DNA of 39,201 nt from FEN-1297 sp046704255 (lineage in GTDB: Bacteria; Bacteroidota; Ignavibacteria; Ignavibacteriales; Ignavibacteriaceae): assembly GCA_046704255.1 (NCBI GenBank), contig JBJKSH010000229.1, forward strand, positions 1-39,201. The letters are read 5' to 3'. Of the stretch, positions 1 through 7,309 are shown one piece after another; positions within the stretch are counted from its first letter, which is position 1; every line of letters starts with the position of its first letter. The notes beneath the pieces were generated by a model that was not told the DNA's origin, ran no database searches, and worked only from the letters and a program-made list of their open reading frames with translations. A program made the position numbers and the translations under genes.

Positions 1-14
1 AGGAAAATTTTATT

Positions 15-944
15 TCATTGAAAACTTAGCAGGTGAAAAGTTTTAATCTCTTTTAAATCATCGGAATACATTTTCAAATCAACCCAAAGATTTTTTTTAT
101 ATAATTTCACAATAAGGTAATGAAATATCCTTTCTTTCAGGGGGATATCGGATACATCTTTGAACTTTGCATCTTTGTCGGTATAGAGAGGATGAAGCAA
201 TCCACCTCCGCCTCCTATTACTAAAAAATCTTTATTACGGAATTTAAAATGCTCAAAGGAATGTGCATGCCCGCTTAAAAAGAGCTTGCATTTTGATGAG
301 TTGTAAAATGCATCTAAAAACTTAACCATCGCCGGATCATCGTATGATGGAGAAACAATTTTACTGTTTGTAAAAGGAGCATGATGGCAACCGACAATTA
401 TAAAGCTGATTAAACTATCGGATTCATAACTTTGTAAAGTGTTTCTAAACCAGTTAATTTCATCATTTATTTCTTCCTTTGATAATTTTGAAAAATTTGA
501 ATTGAACAAGACAACAGCCAGACTTCCATATTGTTTCGAATAACCATATATGTTAATTAATGGAAATCTTTGCCTGAATTCGCCAATTCCCCTCTTCGGA
601 AACAGCATATATTCATGGTTTCCCGGAATTGGATAGAAATTTATCTTTTTATCGGAAAGTTTTTTTAAAAAAGAATCTATTAACCTCCAATCAGATGAAT
701 TAGCCCCAATACCTACAATATCTCCTAAATGAAATACAGAATTTGGCCGGCATTTTTCGATACTTTCAAAAATAATCTTTCTGGAAGCGGCATTTTTATT
801 CGAATGGAAAAACAGGTTTTCAAAGAATACTGGGTTTTGAGTATCGCTAATAAAGCATAAGGATAACGTATCGGTCTGGGCAAAGCTGATATTAATAATA
901 CCGTAAATACTTATTAAAAAGATTAAATATAGAAAAAGTTTCAA
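15..944 (-). CDS. Exported calcineurin-like metallophosphoesterase
   Basis: Likely a secreted phosphoesterase of the calcineurin-like (binuclear metal) superfamily; substrate unknown. With a TTG start at 944 the protein has 309 residues and opens with a signal peptide (MKLFLYLIFL, then a hydrophobic stretch ending SFAQ near residue 23). Metal-site motifs are in the usual order: SDTQ (D34), HLGD (D75), PGNHE (N109, H110), GCHHAP (H187), SGHAH (H226, H228). The first motif is DxQ rather than the common DxH. The frame stays open upstream to 1151, but that extension would put about 69 residues ahead of the signal peptide and overlap the divergent gene at 1078, so I reject it. It is transcribed away from the beta-barrel/GDPD operon. 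Family assignment is solid; the role (phosphate scavenging or nucleotide/phospholipid hydrolysis) is inference. Confidence 0.85.
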   Translation of the reverse strand: MKLFLYLIFLISIYGIINISFAQTDTLSLCFISDTQNPVFFENLFFHSNKNAASRKIIFESIEKCRPNSVFHLGDIVGIGANSSDWRLIDSFLKKLSDKKINFYPIPGNHEYMLFPKRGIGEFRQRFPLINIYGYSKQYGSLAVVLFNSNFSKLSKEEINDEINWFRNTLQSYESDSLISFIIVGCHHAPFTNSKIVSPSYDDPAMVKFLDAFYNSSKCKLFLSGHAHSFEHFKFRNKDFLVIGGGGGLLHPLYTDKDAKFKDVSDIPLKERIFHYLIVKLYKKNLWVDLKMYSDDLKEIKTFHLLSFQ

Positions 945-1004
945 TTTGAAATCCCGAGCAATTGTAAAACCTGATATTAAATCTACCTTATTCTTTTTAT
1001 ATGT

Positions 1005-1012
1005 CAAAATTA
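1005..1012 (-). promoter_or_regulatory. Possible -7 promoter element (TAATTTTG) for the metallophosphoesterase
   Basis: The minus strand reads TAATTTTG here, matching the Bacteroidota TAnnTTTG -7 element, about 60 bases before the proposed TTG start at 944. No TTTG -33 box is found 19-21 bp upstream, so this is weak. Confidence 0.25.
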
Positions 1013-1077
1013 GCAAAATTGTTGACTTTAGATCTCGGATTCTGTAATATTCTATCGAAGATACAAATTGATTTAAA

Positions 1078-1890
1078 ATGGGAATAAAAATATTTCTTCT
1101 TAATTTTAAATTAGTCGTCTTTATAATTAGTATTGTATTTATTATTAACATTCAGACTGATGCACAGTCTCTGTCTGTTTTATCAAATAGGGGAACAGAT
1201 TTCAATCGAATATCAATTCATTCTCCACCTGTACAAAAAAAAGACTCAACATATTTAGTAACTTATTTTTATGAACCTTTTCCAATTGCACCGGGTAATT
1301 CAGTTTTACAATTAGGAGGATCATTCACACTATTACCGTTACCTGTTGCAGAAAATGAGTATCCTGCACCGGCATTAGACATTCAATATAAAAGAGGATT
1401 ATACAAGAATTTTATATTGGCTGTTTCTTTATCAACAAATTATTTCACTAATTTACTTCATGCCGGCATTCAATGGAATATTAACTTTAATATGCTTAGT
1501 ATCGGAATTGCAAACGATGTAGGCGGTTTCTTCGGTTTTATTAATATTGAAGGACAATTCAATAAAAATAAAGCACTGGCATTTTATGATTTGCCTATTT
1601 TAAGGGTAGGGTACAGATTTGATAAATTTTCTGTTTCTATGTCATGGGCAGCTTCATATATTTTTGTTAGTCATAATAATGTAAGCGGATTGATTGCCGA
1701 AGGGCCGCAAAATAAAATCAATGATATATACTGCACTATTGCAGTTGAACAGCCCTTCTTAAAAAATAATTTGTTATCGGTTGGATTTAGTCTTAATTAT
1801 TCCCGCTCACCGTATCAATCATGGATGCTGTATAATACGCTGGATGAATATCTTTATCTTCCTGAATTCTTTTTTGCAATTCAGTTATGA
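1078..1890 (+). CDS. Exported protein, probable outer-membrane beta-barrel (unknown function)
   Basis: I do not recognise a named family. The 270-residue product starts with a basic then very hydrophobic segment (residues 3-26) followed by DAQ, a good signal-peptide cleavage site. The rest alternates polar and aromatic/hydrophobic residues in short strands with glycine-rich turns, for example around QLGGSF, GLYKNF, GVGYRF-like and WAASYIF segments, and ends in a hydrophobic/aromatic strand (FFFAIQL). That is the look of a small outer-membrane barrel. Its stop overlaps the start of the next gene by four bases (ATGA at 1887-1890), so the two are translationally coupled and probably work together. 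It is the first gene of a three-gene operon ending with a GDPD lipoprotein. Confidence 0.6.
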   Translation: MGIKIFLLNFKLVVFIISIVFIINIQTDAQSLSVLSNRGTDFNRISIHSPPVQKKDSTYLVTYFYEPFPIAPGNSVLQLGGSFTLLPLPVAENEYPAPALDIQYKRGLYKNFILAVSLSTNYFTNLLHAGIQWNINFNMLSIGIANDVGGFFGFINIEGQFNKNKALAFYDLPILRVGYRFDKFSVSMSWAASYIFVSHNNVSGLIAEGPQNKINDIYCTIAVEQPFLKNNLLSVGFSLNYSRSPYQSWMLYNTLDEYLYLPEFFFAIQL

Positions 1891-2471
1891 AAAGAATTAT
1901 TATAATAGTGGTAATAGTTTTAAGTAACCAGATTTTTCCGCAGTACCAGGATTCAATTTATACTGTTGAAGTAGTCAGTTCGTTTTCCCCTTTAATTAGT
2001 TTTTACAAAAACCCAAGATATTCCAGTGCAGCTAATAATGCAACTTTAGGCTATGGAGGTACAATTAGAGTAATGTGGTTTCCCGGCAGATTGTTGGCTG
2101 TCGGTATTATGTCCGGATATTGTTTTTTTGCTGAAGATAATGTGAATTCAGTTAAAAGCTTAAATCAATCTATCAGCGCAAAAGCTAAACTTAGTGCTAT
2201 TCCATTAATGGCAGTGGTTTCTATGCAAAGCAGTAATTTTGAATTCGGCGTAGGTATGGGTACTTATCTAATGATGACTTCAATTTATTACGGCAAAACA
2301 GCAAATGGAAAAAGAACCGAATTAGGGATTTCACCTTTTGTATCCTACGTTTTCAGAATTAAACATGGAATATATTTAGGAACCGAGCTTGGGGTTTTAT
2401 ATTTGAGCTACAGAGGTATATTATCAATTATGCCTTCTTTAACAATACACTTTGATGCGTATAGGTATTAA
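1887..2471 (+). CDS. Exported protein, small outer-membrane beta-barrel-like (unknown function)
   Basis: A 194-residue protein with a clear signal peptide (MKRIIIIVVIVLSNQIFPQ). The mature part is glycine- and aromatic-rich with alternating strands (YGGTIRVMWFPGRLLAVGIMSG, shortened: motifs YGG, MWFPG, FGVGMG, YLGTEL) and ends FDAYRY, an aromatic C-terminus typical of barrel proteins. The length fits an eight-stranded OmpW/OmpA-like barrel, but I see no diagnostic family motif. It overlaps the preceding barrel-like gene by four bases and is separated from the GDPD lipoprotein gene by two bases, so the three are almost certainly one transcript. Confidence 0.6.
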   Translation: MKRIIIIVVIVLSNQIFPQYQDSIYTVEVVSSFSPLISFYKNPRYSSAANNATLGYGGTIRVMWFPGRLLAVGIMSGYCFFAEDNVNSVKSLNQSISAKAKLSAIPLMAVVSMQSSNFEFGVGMGTYLMMTSIYYGKTANGKRTELGISPFVSYVFRIKHGIYLGTELGVLYLSYRGILSIMPSLTIHFDAYRY

Positions 2472-2473
2472 AA

Positions 2474-3685
2474 ATGAAAAATTTATGTTTGGTTTTATTG
2501 CTTTTGCTGCCATCCTGTCTAAGTGATATCGGAACTGAACCGGAATTAAACCTCAACCTTACATTAATTGAACACAACACTGTTCAATTAAGCAATAGCT
2601 CCAAGTTATTTATGAACGGTATTTATAAAGTAGTTTCAGGCAGTGAACTTCTGGGAAAAGAAGTAGCCGGCAAATGGGTTGGCAATAGATGGTGTTTGTA
2701 TTCAAATTATGATGTGGTTTTTTCTGAAAATGCAGGAGGGTTTTCCGGACAACAAATTATATTTGAAGGATACATAAGAGTAATTCGTTCCGGTAAGGGA
2801 TCCACGTTAAATATGTTAATAAAACCTGAAGATGGTGCCGACTCTTTATTTAACGGCACTGCTCCGTATGATATTACTTTAAGAGGGCGGACTTCCGAGA
2901 ATAAACAAATTGTTCTTAAGAGAATTAGAAAACTTTATAATTCAGAAAAAGGATTTCAGATAATCGCTCATAGAGGAGGAGGAAGAAATTCAGAGAGACT
3001 TGGAAAATCTGAAAATAGTCTTGAGTTAATAAAGTATGCTCAAATACTTGGCGCCACAGGTATTGAAATCGATGTGAGACCTACAAGAGATAGAAAACTT
3101 ATAATTTTCCATGATGATACATTTTCTCCAAGAACTATCCAGGGTGCTTACCTTCTAGGTAAAGTTGAAAACTTTGATCTTAACCAGATAAAATTATTTG
3201 GGACATTAATTTACGGCGAATCTATTCCAACTCTTGATGAAGCGCTTGAAGCTGTAGTAGATAGTACTTTACTAAATACTGTCTGGCTAGACGTAAAAGA
3301 TCCTGCCATTGTACCTGATGTTATAGAAGCTCAAATGAAAGCAATTCATAGAGCAGATTCTTTGGGCCGATTTAATTTAAATATTTATCTGGGAGTTCCG
3401 GATCAGAAAATACTGGACGCTTATTTGAATTGTAAAGGCGGGAAAAATTCTTCCATACTGATAGAATTTAGTTCAACACTTGCCTCCAGTATTCCTTCCT
3501 GCGAAGTTTGGGCACCAAGATGGACGAATGGAATTCCTCCTATTTGCAGCGGCAGAAAAATCTTTGTCTGGACTTTAGATGAGCATGATTATATTTCTGA
3601 TTTCATTAAAAGCGATAATGTAGATGGTATTTTAAGTAATTATCCTTCATTGGTAAGCGGAATGTATTATCTCGGCAGGCCATAA
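2474..3685 (+). CDS. Glycerophosphodiester phosphodiesterase family lipoprotein
   Basis: Hydrolyses glycerophosphodiesters (deacylated phospholipids) to glycerol-3-phosphate and an alcohol, if it follows its family. The 403-residue protein begins with a lipoprotein signal (lipobox LPSC, C15). Residues about 163-395 form the GDPD TIM barrel: IAHRGGG (H166, R167), SEN (E180, N181), GIEIDV (E198, D200), FHDDT (H213, D214), then WLDVKD (K275) and a C-terminal VDGILSNYP segment. Catalytic histidines and metal acidic residues are all present. Residues about 25-150 form an extra beta-rich domain I do not recognise, with GKWVGNRW and SGKGSTLNM segments. It lies two bases after the second barrel gene, so it is probably a periplasmic or surface lipoprotein made together with the two barrel-like proteins. 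Confidence 0.85.
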   Translation: MKNLCLVLLLLLPSCLSDIGTEPELNLNLTLIEHNTVQLSNSSKLFMNGIYKVVSGSELLGKEVAGKWVGNRWCLYSNYDVVFSENAGGFSGQQIIFEGYIRVIRSGKGSTLNMLIKPEDGADSLFNGTAPYDITLRGRTSENKQIVLKRIRKLYNSEKGFQIIAHRGGGRNSERLGKSENSLELIKYAQILGATGIEIDVRPTRDRKLIIFHDDTFSPRTIQGAYLLGKVENFDLNQIKLFGTLIYGESIPTLDEALEAVVDSTLLNTVWLDVKDPAIVPDVIEAQMKAIHRADSLGRFNLNIYLGVPDQKILDAYLNCKGGKNSSILIEFSSTLASSIPSCEVWAPRWTNGIPPICSGRKIFVWTLDEHDYISDFIKSDNVDGILSNYPSLVSGMYYLGRP

Positions 3686-3707
3686 TAAAAATAGTATGTA
3701 AAGTAGC

Positions 3708-5849
3708 CTAAAAAATATGCCCAAAGTTAAAATACAATCCCGTAGTTTCTCTTCCCAAGCCGACATCTAAACGAATTACATAGGTATCCATATAAAAGCG
3801 AAGACCGAGCACAGGATTATTAGCCCAATTTTTTAAATCAAGTTTTCCGATAGAATTCCAAACTTTCCCGGCATCCATTCCCAGCATTCCGCCTAACCTC
3901 CAGTAAACAGGAAACCTTAGCTCTGCATTTATAAGTGCAGAAGTATGATCTAGAAACCTATCTTGAGTGTAACCTCTAAGAGTGTTGTTGCCGCCAATCG
4001 GAAGTAAAACCTGAACCGGCAGATTTTTACCTGTTAAAGTCTGTAAACCTACTCTAAATGCAAAAACCGTTTTAGGATAAAACAGCATCGAATAATACTG
4101 AAACCAGCCCGAGTATCTGGTAAAAGTAGTATTAGTAAAAGACATTTTTGGAGCAAACTCGGTTTCTCCGGAAATTACCAAACCTCTCGAGGAATTAATA
4201 AAACTGTTCCTGGTATCATATCTTAGAGAAAGATTTATTGAGCTATAATTTACTTTTGAAGAACTTAGAGGAGACTGCAACATTAGCAGTTTGCTTGTAT
4301 CCGAATAATTGAAGTTTCTAATCGTTATATATTTCAATCCGAATTGTCCAACAAAATTTTTAGAAAAACCCCGGCTTAGATTCAGATCAATTACCAACGG
4401 CTCTTTTGTATATTCTTCCATATCATTATACTTTGATTTGTTTCCGATACCGAAAAAACTATTTCTAATATATTTATCATAATCAACAATAAGATCCACC
4501 GCAGCCGGATATACTTTACCTTGCCGCAGTTCAAAATCGGGAATTGAAAAGACAAACCTGTACCATCTTTCTCCCTTTGTACTGTTAAATAAAGTTACAT
4601 CAAATGATTCGTTATACCTAAGTAAATTTAAGAAGAATGCTTTTGCACCGTATCCAAAGCCTGTATCGGTATCATAAGAAATTATCGGCAGGGGTTCTAT
4701 TGAATATCCTTCCTGCGGAATAACTTCATCGGATTCTTTAGGTAGATTTTTTAATACATTTTTTACATTAACTTCCGCCAAAACACCGAAATGATCTGAT
4801 GCGTGAATTCCGTTTAACGATGAATCCAAAATTATTTTATAGTTTTTAATATCGTTAATATTAAAATTGCGGGAGAGAAATATATAATCAATTCTGCGGG
4901 GCACAGAATCATAAATACTGTTGATTGCATCATACCCGTTTAATTTATTGCCTGCAGCATTATAAAACTTTGTAGAAAATTTAATATTTTCATTCTTTAA
5001 AGGATTCCATGTGAAATCTTTTTGAGAACCGTTTTTAATAAAAGTATCAAGCAATTTGTTATTTTCAATACAAGTAATCAACGCACTATCGGAAGGAGCA
5101 TCATTAAAGTCCCCGCCGATAAAAAACGGATAACCCGAAGGCAGGTCTTTAAATTTTTCATTCAGTACTTCTAACTCTTCATTCTTTGTTTTGATTATGC
5201 TGTGGAGCGTTTCTATTGTTTTCCGGTATTCTTCTTTACTAACAGAGTTTCTTTTACAATAATTTTCATATTTAATTTGTAATAAAGAATCTTCCGGGAC
5301 GCTATCAATAAGATGAGTGTTAATCAAATAAAATCCTGCGCTTTCAATTTTTATTTTTCCAACGAGTGCAAAATTAGATTCACTAAAATTTGTTGATAAA
5401 GGATCTCCAAATAAACCAAATGAGCCTGCTAATTTCCAGGTATCTGCATATTCTAATTTTAATTTAGGATCTGCCAGGATAGCGATTCCTTCCTTTAGAT
5501 TAGAAGGTATTCCTATCGAACCAACCTTTATTCCCGCATTACAAACTTGATGAATCTCATTGAATGAAAGTGAATCAGCTAATCTTTCCGCGTACTCTCC
5601 AACCGGGTTTGCTTCCTGGAGAAAAATTACATCGGGCTTAATAGTCCTTAATTGTTTAAGTAAAAGTTTGAACCTTGAATTTCTTCTCTCTGCGGACTCA
5701 TACTCGCCCATTTTTATTGTGCCCTGATAGTCTAATCCCGACCAAGCATTGACCGTAATAATCTTTAACTTTCGGAAGTGCAACTCATTGTAAGAAGGCT
5801 GTGCAAAGATTGAAACAGATACCAATAATATTAAAAAGGATATTTTCAT
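3708..5849 (-). CDS. EEP-family phosphoesterase fused to an Omp85-type outer-membrane barrel
   Basis: A 713-residue two-part protein. Residues 1-17 are a signal peptide (ending SIFAQ). Residues about 26-362 are an endonuclease/exonuclease/phosphatase domain with the full active-site set: VNAW (N34), FLQEA (E79), NTHL (H179), GGDFND (D247, N249), RRIDYIF (D321), ASDHFGV (D352, H353). After a short linker, residues about 385-713 are a 16-strand-type Omp85 barrel: GFGYGAK, DTRNSF, the signature GGNNTLRGY (R625, the L6-loop arginine position), NAELRFPV, and a C-terminal strand ending in F713. There is no room for a POTRA domain. The layout resembles patatin-Omp85 (type Vd) proteins with a different enzyme. 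It is the last gene of the lipoprotein operon, 13 bases after its neighbour. Substrate and topology are unknown; sphingomyelinase-, nuclease- or phosphatase-like activity are all possible. Confidence 0.85.
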   Translation of the reverse strand: MKISFLILLVSVSIFAQPSYNELHFRKLKIITVNAWSGLDYQGTIKMGEYESAERRNSRFKLLLKQLRTIKPDVIFLQEANPVGEYAERLADSLSFNEIHQVCNAGIKVGSIGIPSNLKEGIAILADPKLKLEYADTWKLAGSFGLFGDPLSTNFSESNFALVGKIKIESAGFYLINTHLIDSVPEDSLLQIKYENYCKRNSVSKEEYRKTIETLHSIIKTKNEELEVLNEKFKDLPSGYPFFIGGDFNDAPSDSALITCIENNKLLDTFIKNGSQKDFTWNPLKNENIKFSTKFYNAAGNKLNGYDAINSIYDSVPRRIDYIFLSRNFNINDIKNYKIILDSSLNGIHASDHFGVLAEVNVKNVLKNLPKESDEVIPQEGYSIEPLPIISYDTDTGFGYGAKAFFLNLLRYNESFDVTLFNSTKGERWYRFVFSIPDFELRQGKVYPAAVDLIVDYDKYIRNSFFGIGNKSKYNDMEEYTKEPLVIDLNLSRGFSKNFVGQFGLKYITIRNFNYSDTSKLLMLQSPLSSSKVNYSSINLSLRYDTRNSFINSSRGLVISGETEFAPKMSFTNTTFTRYSGWFQYYSMLFYPKTVFAFRVGLQTLTGKNLPVQVLLPIGGNNTLRGYTQDRFLDHTSALINAELRFPVYWRLGGMLGMDAGKVWNSIGKLDLKNWANNPVLGLRFYMDTYVIRLDVGLGRETTGLYFNFGHIF

Positions 5850-5862
5850 TTTTAAAAAGTGA

Positions 5863-6597
5863 TTACAAAGACTTATGTGGAAAATTCAAACCGCCTCTCA
5901 ATCCGAAATGAAAGTTTGCCTTCATAAAATTTAAAAAACAGATAACATCGCCAACTATACCTACACCAATTCCAACAATGAGCCACGTGTTAGATTTTAC
6001 AGTTTCCATAAGCTCGATTTCCTCTCCTGGAATTTTAATAGTATCTCCCTTTGAAGCAACTACTACTTTTGAGCAGTAAGGAATTTTTCCCGATCCTGCT
6101 AACCATTCCAGGCTATCGGCTGCCAATGAATCTTTGCTGTTATCGAATTTTATGCTGACAATATCATTCCACCCGATAATTAGGTTGTGTGTTAAAACTT
6201 TTACTCCTATTCCGTAAAAATCAAAGCCTAGAAATTCTGCATTAAAAGCCTTCTCCGCTTGCTGTTTTTGATCATATTCTCGGATTGTAATCAAATCATT
6301 AAGTTTAGGTAAAAAAATAGTATCCTTATCGAGCAAAGTTTCATATTCTTTATTTCGAACTTTTTCCAGCCTCAAAAATTTTCCGGATATTGTACTGTCT
6401 TCAAGATTAATATTTACATAGCTGCATGTATCAAAAGTCGGAAATTGCAGTTCGTTTCTGTCATACTGCTTGTAATTAATCTTATCTATTTGATTTCCTA
6501 TAATATCTCCTGCTGCAGTAAAACAACCCATAAATAAGAATATCGATGAAAAAATTATTAGCAATATAACACACTTAGTTATGGCTACTTTTTTCAT
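5863..6597 (-). CDS. Lipoprotein of unknown function with C-terminal hydrophobic segment
   Basis: Unrecognised 244-residue lipoprotein: basic start, long hydrophobic segment, lipobox FMGC (C25). Residues about 50-190 look like a beta-rich domain, including ENLEDSTISGKF-like and IGWNDIVSIKF stretches that resemble the LxDGxxxxGxI...I..I pattern of the next lipoprotein upstream. Near residues 203-225 is a glycine-rich hydrophobic segment (WLIVGIGVGIVGDVICF), followed by a short polar tail. Preceded by GAGGA as ribosome binding site. It stands 142 bases after the 6740-7309 gene and 13 bases before the EEP-Omp85 gene, all in the same direction, so a common operon is likely. Confidence 0.6.
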   Translation of the reverse strand: MKKVAITKCVILLIIFSSIFLFMGCFTAAGDIIGNQIDKINYKQYDRNELQFPTFDTCSYVNINLEDSTISGKFLRLEKVRNKEYETLLDKDTIFLPKLNDLITIREYDQKQQAEKAFNAEFLGFDFYGIGVKVLTHNLIIGWNDIVSIKFDNSKDSLAADSLEWLAGSGKIPYCSKVVVASKGDTIKIPGEEIELMETVKSNTWLIVGIGVGIVGDVICFLNFMKANFHFGLRGGLNFPHKSL

Positions 6598-6739
6598 TAT
6601 ATATCCTCAATTATTAAATTGATTTATAAAATTTTAAGCACCTTTCTTATCAGGTTTTAAAGTCAGTACTGGAACTACCAGTCTTGCAAACATTCTCTGA
6701 ATGTTCACATAATATTCATCATCATATTTTTTAATAACA

Positions 6740-7309
6740 TTAATTATATATTTTAATTTGTTTCTGCTTATACATTTTAAGTAAAAATTCCATCCGGGTT
6801 CGACTAAGCCCCAACCGATATCTTGAATAAATTTTAAGATTTTGTATATCATCTAAAGGCATACTATCGTCCCATTGCGGAGTGACGCCTTCAGTTGTTG
6901 CAAATATTAAAGAAGTTATTGCTGCAGGTATAGCAAAAATGACTCCCACCCCAACGCCATTACTACCTTCTATACTAGAAGCAATTGCTAATAAAACAGC
7001 AGGCAAAACCTGAAATATTAAAACAGGTGCAATCCATCCGCTTCCACTATACCCTTGAATTGCAATATGTTTTATATCTTTTATTAATGAATAGAATAAT
7101 ATTGGATTAGTATTGGAATTTTCATTTGCAGTTGCAAAGATAATTGAGGTATCGGAAATTGAAACTATTTCTCCTGAAAAATCTTTTCCATCTTTTAATT
7201 CTACTTCAGCCTTATCACCTTTTTCAGATACTAAATAATTAGGAGATGAACAATTGAATAAAACAAACGACACCATAAAGCAAGAAAATATTAAAAATAA
7301 TTTTTTCAT
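6740..7309 (-). CDS. Lipoprotein of unknown function (small beta module plus hydrophobic hairpin)
   Basis: A 189-residue lipoprotein with lipobox LFNC (C20). Residues about 30-85 show the pattern VELKDGKDFSGEIVSISDTS followed by LIKDIKHIAI, suggestive of a small SH3/Sm-like beta-barrel. Residues about 92-145 are two glycine- and alanine-rich hydrophobic segments that may form a membrane hairpin. The tail carries IQNLKIYSRY and a lysine-rich end. A strong AAGGAG ribosome binding site precedes the start. Its ATG overlaps the stop of the large upstream lipoprotein gene by four bases (7306-7309), so they are coupled. No known family is evident; it appears to share its module with both flanking lipoproteins. 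Confidence 0.6.
   Translation of the reverse strand: MKKLFLIFSCFMVSFVLFNCSSPNYLVSEKGDKAEVELKDGKDFSGEIVSISDTSIIFATANENSNTNPILFYSLIKDIKHIAIQGYSGSGWIAPVLIFQVLPAVLLAIASSIEGSNGVGVGVIFAIPAAITSLIFATTEGVTPQWDDSMPLDDIQNLKIYSRYRLGLSRTRMEFLLKMYKQKQIKIYN

Noticed and set aside
945..1151. Upstream extension of the metallophosphoesterase frame
   Set aside because: It would place about 69 residues before an obvious signal peptide and overlap the divergent gene; the TTG at 944 gives a normal exported protein.
6634..6852. Open frame of 72 codons overlapping the end of the 6740-7309 lipoprotein gene
   Set aside because: It begins inside the lipoprotein gene in another frame, lacks a signal or ribosome binding site, and the lipoprotein frame ends naturally with a lysine-rich tail, so a frameshifted extension is not needed.
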